From DASTFY01 sp963769115 (GTDB lineage Bacteria > Actinomycetota > Acidimicrobiia > Acidimicrobiales > Ilumatobacteraceae), in contig CAVYKN010000007.1 of the NCBI GenBank assembly GCA_963769115.1, positions 62,001 to 126,000 on the forward strand: DNA of 64,000 bases, written 5' to 3'. The notes beneath the pieces are model-generated. The model saw nothing but the letters and a program-made list of their open reading frames with translations, was not told the origin of the DNA and searched no databases. Positions 52,468 to 62,423 of this stretch are shown here, piece after piece; position 1 is the stretch's first letter, and the number at the start of each line of letters is the position of its first letter. The position numbers were made by a program, and so were the translations under genes.

Positions 52468-55400
52468 CAGCGGGCCCCCAGCTCGACCCCGGCCCGGCCC
52501 GCCGCCGGGATCGCGGCGAGGTGCAGGGCCCCGGCCGCCGCGCCCATCTCGGCCACGTCGGCCATCCGCGCCCGCGCCAGCGCCCGTACCTCCTCGACGA
52601 TGGCGACCAGCGCGGCCGGGGTGAGCTCCTCGTCCACCACCGGTGGCACGGCGAGGAGGATGGCCTGGGGCGCCCGCGCCGTCGGGAGGTCGTGCGGGAA
52701 GGCGACCGCGCTGACCTGCTCCGCGTCCGGCACGGTCTCCGCGAAGCGGTCGATCACCGCCACCGCGACCCGGCCCGGCGTCGTCGCCGCGGGGCGGCCG
52801 GGCAGCACGCCCGGCGGCCCGAACACGGCCACCAGGCGCGACGGCCGCACGACCTCGATGTCCGAGGCCGGCGGCGCCACCGTCTGCCACGGGTCACCGG
52901 GCCGGTTCGTCCACGCCCGCAGCGGCCGTCCACCGGTCGCCAGCCGTTGGCCGAGCTGCGCCGCCTCGAGGCGGGCCAGCGCCGGGCGGACCGGCGCCAC
53001 CGTCTCCAGCCAGTCGGGATCGAGGCGGGGCGAGGAGCCGGCCGCCGCCGGCTCGGCCCGCAGACCGGCGAACGTCGACGCGGGCAGCCGGGCGAACACC
53101 GGCCAGGGCCCTTCGGGCGCGACCAGCGCGCTGATGGCCGAGGCCAGCGCGGCCGCAGTTGCGCCTTCCGTCGTGACCGGCGCGTCGGCGACGCGCTGCT
53201 CGAGCGCGTCGGCCGCCCGCCGGACGCGGTCGACGAGATCTCCCAGGTTCGGGTCGGGGACGTCGGCCCGCAGCGGCGTGATGCCCCAGCGCGCCAGCCG
53301 GCCCAGCGTGGCGCGCCGGCGGGCCGCGGTGGCCGTGGGCTCCAGCGCGGCACGGGCGTCGGCCACCGCGGCGATGGCCGCGTTCCGCACGGCGGTGTAG
53401 CGGCGTTCGAGGTCGGTGACCGCGGCGTTGGTGGCGTCCGGCGGCGCGCCGACGTCCTCCCGGGCCGCGGGAAGTCCGATCAGGGCCGCGGCCAGAGACC
53501 TGACGGTCGCGTGTCCGGGCGGATCCGTCGGTCCGAGCGCCGCCGCTCCGCTGACGTCGCAGAGCGACGTCCCGGAGGTTCCCGACGCCCAGGCCGACGG
53601 TGTCGCACGGGCGGAGGCCGATGGCGGCCAGGGTGACGGTGCCCGCCGGGCCGCCGTCCGCATCGAGGGCCTGCCACGTCCACGCCGGGCCGGCCGGGGC
53701 TCCGGCCCGTTCGTCCAGGTAGGCGGCGACCGCCGGGTCCGCGAGCGCGGCGGGGCTCGGACGGGCGCCGGACGGGGCCGTCGCGTCGGGGAGGACCACG
53801 AGGGCGACCGTGTTGACGACCCGTCCCGATCGGGGGGTGCGCACGACCTCGAACGAGGGCGGGGGCGCCTGCCCGGCGGCGGCCATGGTCGCCGCGGACA
53901 CGGCGGCCGGACGGCCGCGGACCAGGCCGAGCGTCGCTTCGGCGACGTGCAGGTCGGCGAGGGCGTCGACCGCGGTCGCCAGCTCGACCAGCGCGGCCAG
54001 CGGGCCCGGCCGCACGCCGAGCTGGCTCAGGTCGGCCGGGCGCTCGACGGCGGCCTCCAGGACCGCGGCGCCGTCGCACACCCGCCGCACGAGGAGGGCG
54101 GGGCCGGCGAAGAACCGGATCGTCGGGAAGGCGACGCGCAACCGGTCGATGACGTCGGGGCGACTCACGATGCCCTCCACCATCCGGCCGAGGGACTCCG
54201 ACGGGTGGCTCCCCTCTCTCGTCTCCGAGGCCAGGCGGAGCGCGCTGCGGATGGCGTCGGAGGTGAGATCGAGCTGCCAGCGGTCGGCGTCGGGATCGTG
54301 CAGCGCGCGGTCGCGCAGGATGGCGGCGACCGTCGCCTGCTCCGCGGACGGGGCCAGCAGGAAGCGGTGGTCGGGCTCGGACGTCCGCGGGCGCGGGGAG
54401 TCGACCCAGCCGTACACCCCCAGGGTGCGGGGAGCGTCGGCCAGGGCCTGGAGCCGCCGCCAGGCGATGCCCGTCGCCCACGGGTCGAGCCGGTTGGTCG
54501 CGGTGTCGAGCGCGGCGCGCAGGCCGCGGTCGAGGTCGGCCACCGGAGCGGTGGCGAGGGTCTCCAATCCCTCGAGCACGTTGCGGCGCACGGCGACGGT
54601 CGGGTCGCCGCGGCGGACGAGATCGGTGGGCTGCAGGCGAAGCGCCCAGGCCTCGGTCTCCGAGAGCGAGCGGCGATCGCGGCTGATGGGCTCGACCAGG
54701 CTGCGGGGCTGGCCCGCGGCGCTCCGGGCCACGTTCGCCGCGGTGGCCACGAGCGAGTGCCGCGCCAGCTCGGTGAGCAGGCTGGTGCCCCATTCGGGCG
54801 TCGGGCGCCCACCCTCCGCCGGCCCGGCGGCGAGGAGCGCAGCTGACCGGCGCCGCGGCCAGCCGGGCCAGTCCGGTCCCGATGTCGGTGCCGGCCGGGA
54901 GGTCCGCGGGTTGCGCGAGCGGCAGTTCCACCGGGTGCTCCCAACCCACCGAGACCAGCTGCCGGCTCGGGCGGGCCGCGGGGTCCAGGCGAGGGGTCTC
55001 GGCGGCGCGGCCGGACCACCACGTGGCCAGCTCGGTGGCCGGCGTGGCCTGGCCGAACCGGAAGGACACCGCGTGGGCCAGCGTGGTCGGCAGCATCCAT
55101 CGCCAGGCGTACCGGGTGGCGGTGGCGTTGCGCACCAGGTCGCGGAGCGAGTCCCGTTGCTGCTGGGCGGCCTGGCGTTCGGCGGCCGCCGCCCACGTGT
55201 TCACGAGCGTGCGCACGAGCGGCACCAGCCGCGCCTCGATCGCCGGGTCATCGTCGTCGGCCTGCCACCGCCGCAGCGAGGTGGCGGGCAGGAGCCCGTA
55301 CGGCTGATCGCCGACGCGCATCGCCGGCAGTGGCCCCTGGGGCACGAGGTTCTCGGCCGCCCACAGGCCGAGCTGGTCGGCGTCCGTCGAGTAGCCCCAC

Positions 55401-56317
55401 ACGTTGGCCAGCGAGTGGCCCCAGAGCGCCGGCCACAGCGCTCGGACGAAGGCGCGGTCGAGCGGCGCGTGGTCGTCGTCGCCGCCGACGACCCCTCGGA
55501 GGCCCGCCCGACCGGTCAGCGCCGTCGCCGCGGCGACTGTTCCCGGCTGGGCCCGCGGTCCCACCGGGACCAGGCGGCGCCAGGTGTCGGTGTCGCCCGT
55601 GGCGACGGCCGGCTCGCCGTCGACGGAGCTGGTGGCCGCGCCAGGAGCGAGCAAGCCGAGGCGGCCACTGTCGGCCTGCGCGGTCAGCAACGGGCCGGGG
55701 TCGCCACCGCCGATGCCGACGACGTAGAGGGCGTCGATGTCGTTGGGCACGCCCGGGCCGAGGTCGATCTCGGCGGCCAGCCCGACCCGCTGCGCCTCGG
55801 CGAACGATGCCCACCACGGCTGGTCGGTGCGGTCCGGGTCGTCCAGGTCGAGGTCGATCTCGTCGGCCAGCACCGGCAGCGTCGCCACCGGCACCGCGGC
55901 GGCGCCGCCCCGGGCCATCCAGATCTCCATCGCCGGCGGAAGACCCATGAGCCGGGGGGCCCGCATGGCGCTGCGGGTCTCGTCCGGGCGCTGGATCGTG
56001 ATCTGCCCATCGGGGCCGGTGACCGGCGGGAAGGTGCGGGCCAGCCACGCGGCGCGCTCGGCCCCTGTCGCCGCGGCCAGCGCGCGCCAGGCGCGGCGCC
56101 CCGCCGCCGACTCGAGGTTGCGCCCCCCGGTCGCCACCCACATCGCCTCCACGGCGTCGAGCTCGACGGCCGACGGCCGGTCGTCGTGGTTGGTGATCGA
56201 CACGGCGTCGGGGACGACGCGGACGCGCAGCAGCCACGGGCGGTTGCGTCCGGTCGGCGGGACGAAACGCGTCTCCAGGCGGACGGGGACCAGCACGCCG
56301 ATCTCCGGCGCGCTCAT
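52467..56317 (-). CDS. Giant conserved protein of unknown function, two frameshifts
   Basis: ~1280 residues. MSAPEIGVLVPVRLETRFVP and LLRVRVVPDAVSITNHDD at the start, then LWPALWGHSLANVWGY and LPAMRVGDQPYGLLPATSL (~400), WQLDLTSDAIRSALRLASE and, after a shift near 53565, LLAVPPVVDEELTP. Another shift is near 54830. The VPVRxETRF start and GDQPYGxLP block recur in uncharacterised giant proteins known to me only as hypothetical. No signal peptide, membrane helix or enzyme motif. Arg/Asp/Ala/Leu-rich helices dominate. ATG 56317 overlaps the previous stop as ATGA. Confidence 0.65.
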
Positions 56318-58974
56318 GGCGAGCCCGGGAGCAGGATGTCGCCGCGGATCAGGACCCGGCGCGGCGCGCTGACGGTCTGGGCGGCGAGATCGGCGCCGTT
56401 GGTCGCCGCGCTCGGTTGGGTTCCGGCGTTGAAGAAGCGGCGGCCGGTCACGGTCTCTTCCAGCACGACCCACCGCTCCGCGCCGAGGTGGGGATCGAGG
56501 TCGAAGCCGAAGAAGACGAGGTCCGGTGAGATGCGACCCTGGAACGTGGGGAACTGGCGAGCGTCGAAGTCGGGATCGTCGGTCCAGTTGATCGTGCCGT
56601 CGGCGTTGCGCCGGGCGGGCACCAGGTAGACCAGGGTCCCGGGGTACTCGCGGAAGAGCGGGGTGGCGAAGAGGACGACGAGGTCGGCGCTCGAGGCGGA
56701 CGGCGTCTGGTGGCTGGGTGACCCGAACGGCGAGTCGGCCGGCCAGGTGCCGATGTCGACGATGTCGTCGTCCACTGCGCCCGTCGCCAGGTTCACCCGG
56801 TCCCAGAACGTGCGCACGGGCGTCCACCCGGGGATCAGCGGGTGGTTGCGGAAGCGCAGCTCGGCGACGACCTGCGCGTTCAGCCCGACCATGAACGCGT
56901 CGACGAACCCGGGGTTGGTGGTCAGCGCCACGACCGAGTCCTCGAGGATCGTCCCCGCCCCCGGGAGCAACCAGTCGGGATCGTCGTCGCGCAGGAACCG
57001 CCAGGCGGGCAGGTCCAGGTCCGGCTTCAGCTCGACAGGCGCGATCGGGTCGGCGTCGACGGAGCCCACGTTGTCGAGCACCCCGTCGAGCACGCGGTCG
57101 ACGATCGCGGGCCGGGCGACGGTCGGATCGAACGCCTCCGCGATCTGCGTGCCGGCGCGGTCGATGTCGAACGCCGCGCTGACCGGCTGGCCAGGGCGGC
57201 GGGCCACCATGGCCCCGAGCGCCGCCAGGTCGTCCGAGTCCGGCTCGACATCGAGCGCGGCGGCCAGATCGCTGCAGCCGGTCACGGGACGGCCGCCCCG
57301 GAGGATCGACCAGGCCGAGGAGGGGCAGGATGGGGACGGCCTGTCCGGTGTCGAGGCGGTCGACGACCGTGCGCAACCGGCGGTCGATGAACGCGACCGT
57401 GTCGTTGTCGAGCCCACGCCGGTCGAGCGCGGCGGCCAGGCGGGCCGTGGCCGGCCGCAGGCGGCGCCCGTCGGGCGCGGGACGCGACGAGGACGTCGTC
57501 GATCGGGGGCCGGCTGGCGGCCGCCGCGAACGAGTCCATGTGCACGGCGGCCGGGGTGCTGCGCGCGGGTCGAGGCGGTGCCGCGGCCGCGGCGCGCAGG
57601 GCGGACGCCAGACCTCCGGCGACGGCCGGTCCGGGCGGCGGCACGGCGGCGCGGTCGGCTGCTCGATCGGTGTCGGGGCCGGTGCTCGTGCCGGCCCGGC
57701 GGCGCAGGGCCCGCTGCGCGGCCGAGGAGAACAGCCCTCGCTGGAGCGCCCGGTCCGGGTGCTCCATCACCTCGGCCACCGGACCGTCCGGCGCCCGCAC
57801 GTCGCGCAGGGCGGGTCCGAGCACGCCGAGCCGGCGGACCGACTCCTGTCGGGACCCGGCGTTTCCAGAGCGACCGGGAGGCCAGCAGACCGAAGGCCAG
57901 GCGGCGGAGACGGTCGGCGGCCTCCTCGTAGGCGCCGGCCAACCGCCCTGCCTCCCGCGCCAGCAGCTCCTGGTTGGTGATGCCCGCGGCCGACCCGATC
58001 CCGGCGACGGCGCGGGCCCGGTAGTCGGTCCGCAACTCGTCGCGCCAGCCCGGTTCGGCCGGGACGGGACGGCTCCGGCGGCCAGGGCTCGCCGTGGTCG
58101 GGCAGACCCAGGACGGGATGCGCCGCATCTCCGAGTGGCGCCGTCAGCGCTCTCGACGTCGGCGCGGACGTCGGGCGGCACCGGACCGCCGGCCGGAGCA
58201 GACAGGGAGGAGAGCGCGCCCCGGACGGGCATGGCGTCCGCGGTCGGGATCGGGCCGTACGCGACATCGGCCGCACCGAGGCCGGGCCCCGCGTCGCGGA
58301 GCTGCAACCGGCCGGCGATCACGGCGAAGTCCCCGCCCGCCCGGGTGTGGAAGGCCCAGTGGTGATAGACGGGGAGCTCGACCGGCCCGGTGGCCGGGGT
58401 CGGCCACGCCGGCGCACCGGCGGCGGTGAACGCCGGCACGACCACGGCGACGTGGTCACGGTCGCGGCAGGAGCGCCCGCGACGAGATGAGGCGGGCGAT
58501 CCGGCGGCTGCCGTCGTCCTCGACGTGCGCGCCTCGCGCGGAGGTGGCGAGCGGGTGGGCGTCGAGCACGGACGGCTGGAGCCGCACGGTCGCGCCGGCG
58601 ACCTCGATCTCCTCGGGCGTGCCGACCAGCAGCACGATCCAGGGCCGCAGCGCCTTGCCCTGGGGCAGGGCGACGCTGTGGCGCCAGGGGAGATCCGGCG
58701 CGCCGAGCTCGGCGTACACCGCCTTCTCGACCTCGACGTTGCCCGCGCCCGGCGAGGGGTAGGTGTGGACGACAGCGCCCCGCCCCAGGCCGGTGACGTC
58801 TCCCGGCCCGAAGAGGTCGTACGCGACGTTCCTCGTTGCGGCATCCGACGGTTGGTCGACGTCGCGCGCGGTGAGCGTGAGGCGGGCGGTGAGGCGACCG
58901 GCCGTGAGGCCGCCGGACGACACCGCCGCCGCGCCCGGCGGTCGCCACCACCCGAAGAACTGGAGGGTCGGCAT
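56314..58974 (-). CDS. Large conserved protein of unknown function, several frameshifts
   Basis: ~885 residues, reconstructed across at least five shifts (near 58480, 58130, 57860, 57470 and 57300). It starts MPTLQFFGWWRPPGAAAVSS at ATG 58974 (overlapping the upstream TGA) and includes VVVPAFTAAGAPAW, ITNQELLAREAGRLAGAYEE and an intact last third with NHPLIPGWTPVRTFWDRV, DLVVLFATPLFREYPGTLV and SPDLVFFGFDLDPHLGAER. Beta-rich and Trp-rich; no signal peptide or known catalytic motif. Function unknown; membership in the operon is firm. Confidence 0.6.
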
Positions 58975-61900
58975 CAGACCGTCAGCTCCACCACGCGGTC
59001 CGCTGCGTGCTGGACGCTGCTGCCCGCGCCGCGCGTGGCGAGGCGGGCGGCGACCGCGCCCACCCCGGTGGCCAGCACACCGCCGCCGCCGTCCTGGACG
59101 GTGAAGCGGTCGTCGACCACGCCGAAGCGGGCCGGGCGCGGCCGGATCGACGGTGGCGCCGTCGTCGCCTCCATCCGCTCGAGCACCTCGCGCGGGGATG
59201 GTCAGCCCGTCGACGAACCTGCGACTGCTGGGCAGCTTGATCTGCTCGAACCCGAGTGGCTTGGTGACCGGGGTCGAGCGGGTCTCGTCGAGCGTCACGA
59301 TCACGCCCGCTTGATGGCGCTCGAAGGCGGGCAGGGCCAGCGCCTCGGCGTCGCTGAGCTCCACGAACGACCCGGGGCTGAACCAGTCCAGGTAGCTGGC
59401 CGTGGGGACCGATGCGGTGACCTCGAGGCGCTGGGGGCTGTCGAGCGTGCCGTCCTCGTACTTCTCGACGGGCAGCCCGAGCGGCACCCGGTTCTGGCTC
59501 CACGTCGGGACGCCGAGGGGACTCACGACCACGCGGTCCGACGTGTCGTGACGGGCGATCAGCACCAGGCCGTCTTCGCCCTCGGCGACGGTCAGGTTGC
59601 CGGGCGTCTCGAGCTCGGCGGCCAGGACGGACACGAGGCTGGCGAGCGCGGCGCCGGCGATGTCACCGGCGCTCCCGAGCTCGAAGCTGTCGCTCCAGCA
59701 GGCGTCGAACAGCAGCAGCGAGATGCAGACCTCGCCCCGCAGCACGAGCGGCGACGGCCCGCTGAGCCCGCCCTTGAACTTCACGCCGACCAGGTTGCGA
59801 CCGCGGTACTTCACGTGGACGCTGCCCTTGATCGTGACGTCGAAGTAGAAGGGCAGGCGGATCAGCGCGTCGCCGCCGATCTTCCCTTCGAGCTTCCAGT
59901 TGCCGCTCTTGATCGCCGCGGTGAACTCGGCGCCGAACTGGATCGTGTTCGAGGTGATGGCCATGTAGCCCGAGGCGCTCAGCTCGATGGCGTCCGGCAG
60001 CTGGTCGTCGTCGACGGTGATGAGGATCCGCTTGAGCGAGGGGAACACGGCCGGCTCGGGGTGGAAGTCCGGATGGAAGCCGCCGAGGGTCGCCATCAGG
60101 TACGGCCGGTCCCCCAGCTGGCCCGCAGCCCGCCGTCGCCGGTGACCTTGAACACCCCCATCACCACGCCTCGCCGGATGGTGGCGTCCACCTCCAGGGT
60201 CCGGCGGGTGAGATCGAACACGCCCACCACGTCGACCTGGATGTCGAGGAAGCGCTCGAAGCGCACGCCGGCGATGCGCAGCGAGCCCAGCACGATGATC
60301 TTCAGCGGTCGCGTGCTGCTGTCGAACTCGACGATCACGCCGACGGCGAGCCGGGCCAGGTACTCGTTCTTCAGCGGGATCCAGCCGAGCTGCATCGTGA
60401 GCCCGAAGACGTGGACAGCTCGGCCTCGCGGCGGGAAGAGCGCGGCGAGGTCGCCGAGGAGCACCGGCGCGTTCCGCACCGGGTCTTCGGCGAAGAGGAT
60501 GTTGCCGACGGCGCCCGACGTCAGCCGCTCGCGCAGGGCGTCGGTGTCGGCCCGCCGGTCGATGCCGATGATGCCGCCGGCGCCGATCCAGAAGATGCCG
60601 TAGGCGATGTGCCGGCCGGGGCGGAACGACGTCCCGATGACCAGGACGAAGCTCCGTTGCCGGTCGAGGTCGTCCGGGGACCCGGTCAGCTCGTGGAGGC
60701 CGAAGGCGGTCACCGTCCAGCGGGACAGCCCCTTCTGCTTGGACCCGATCGTCAGCGTGACGAGTCCGCCGTAGCGGTCGTTCGGCCCGCCGGTGAAGTC
60801 GAAGAAGCCGCCGCCGGTGACGCTGGAGAGCTCCAGCTGGAACCCGATGCCCGTCGGTCGCAGCAGGCCGCCGCACTCCTTGGCGCCGCCCGGCTCGTCG
60901 GCCCACGACCCGAGCCATCCGCCGGCGCCGTCCATGACGAGCGTCGCCGGACCGACCGTCGCCGACCAGTGGAGCCGCACCTCGGCCCGCAGGTCGAAGT
61001 GGTCCTGGTCCGCCCGGATCGGCACGTTGAGCAGGATCGAGTGGATCGTGACGCGCAGCACCTTGAGCTTCATGGTCTTGTCGAGGTGCCACCTGGTCGT
61101 GAGCGCCCCTTCGGCGCTGAAGCTGAAGCCCAGCCCCTCGGTGAGCCGGGTCACCAGGTCGAGGTCGAAGCGCAGGCCCTCGCGCAGCTGCGAGCCGCTC
61201 TCGCCCAGCGAGCGGAACCAGCGGTTGGTGACGACGAGGCCGAGGTCGTCGATCCGGCCGATCACCTCGACACTGGGCTCGCCCTGCTCGCGGGCGCGCA
61301 CCTCGACGCCGAGGTCGCGGACCACGAGGCGGGTGTCGTAGGGCGGGCCGAAGACGAGGTCGGGCACGCCGGCGGCGGTGTCGCGGCCGATCCGGAGCAC
61401 GCCTTCGTTCGTGTCGGTCGGGACGGAGCCCGCTCCCGGTTCTGCGGCTGATCGCGGTTCCACGGCCGCGTTCCACGTGCGGGTGCCGCCGTCGTAGCCG
61501 ATGCCGGTCCGCACGCCGGGCTCGAGGCGGACCACGAACCCGGACGCCGTGCGCAACTCGTGGAACGCGGCGTCGGTGCTCGGGTGCAGCCACATCTCGA
61601 AGTCGGTCGCTCGCCGGCCGTCCGACCGGCCGGCGCTGGGACCGGATGAGCAGGCTGATCGCCAGCTCCGGGTCGAAGCCGCCGCGGAGGTCGGTGAACT
61701 CCGCCAGGCGGAGGCCCTCGTCCTCGATGCGCAGCGGGAAGGTGATGGGCATCCAGCCGGCGCTGTTCTCCCGCAGCTGCACCCAGGCCGGCGATGCCCC
61801 GTCGCCGGTCGGCGGCGGCAGGAGCGGGGAGATGCGGAGGTCACCCGAACGCAGCGCGCTGATCGCCTCCGGGGCCACGATGAGCAGCGCCGCCAGGAGC

Positions 61901-62423
61901 GCGGGCATCCGGCCGGTCGTGTCCAGGTCGGCCTCGCCGAAGATGTCGTCCCAGAACGTCTCGTCGACGAGCTCGGGGGTGGCGAGCATGAAGCGGCGGA
62001 GAGCTTCCCAGTCGATGCGCGAGCCGAGCGCCGGGGTGATCGACGATGACTCCGGCCAGGCTGAGCATCGACGCCAGGCGCTTGAACTTGAAGCGCAGCA
62101 CCTCGATGGCCAGCGCCTCGAGCAGCTCCGCCCCGACGACACCGGCGGCGGCCAGCGGGGTGAGGACCACCTCGGCCAGCTCCAGCGAGGTCCTCCCCCC
62201 AGGCCTTCATGGCGTCGCAGAAGTCGTCGTGGCTGCGCGCCGCCAGCGTCAGCGCGGCGTCGGCCATGAGGTCCTGGAGGATCGCCGCGAGGCGGACCGG
62301 GTTCGCCGACGCGACGCCGGCGGCGAGGATCGGGGAGACGGTGACGAGGCCGGAGCGGGCCGTCTCGATCACCTCGTCCGCCACCACGGTGACGGGGGTG
62401 AAGACCGACTTCGGGTCGGTCAT
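58974..62423 (-). CDS. DUF6603-like giant beta-rich protein, several frameshifts
   Basis: ~1150 residues. The N-terminus MTDPKSVFTPVTVVADEVIE begins at ATG 62423, inside the ATGA of the phosphatase stop. The central block, GGGFFDFTGGPNDRYGGLV, GIFWIGAGGIIGIDRRADTD and GNILFAEDPVRNAPVLLGDL followed by QLGWIPLKNE, matches what I know as the DUF6603 pattern (FDF...YxG, GxGGxxGxxR, ILFxxDP). The remainder is long runs of predicted beta strands (LITVDDDQLPDAIELSASGY). Frameshifts near 62190, 62050, 61640, 60110 and 59200. DUF6603 has no known function. Confidence 0.65.

Noticed and set aside
53480..57376. Single 1298-residue reading frame in the giant operon
   Set aside because: Only its middle part (from MSAPEIGVL) is coding-like; both ends are Arg/Pro-rich shadows created by crossing frameshifts, so separate genes with ATGA junctions were called instead.
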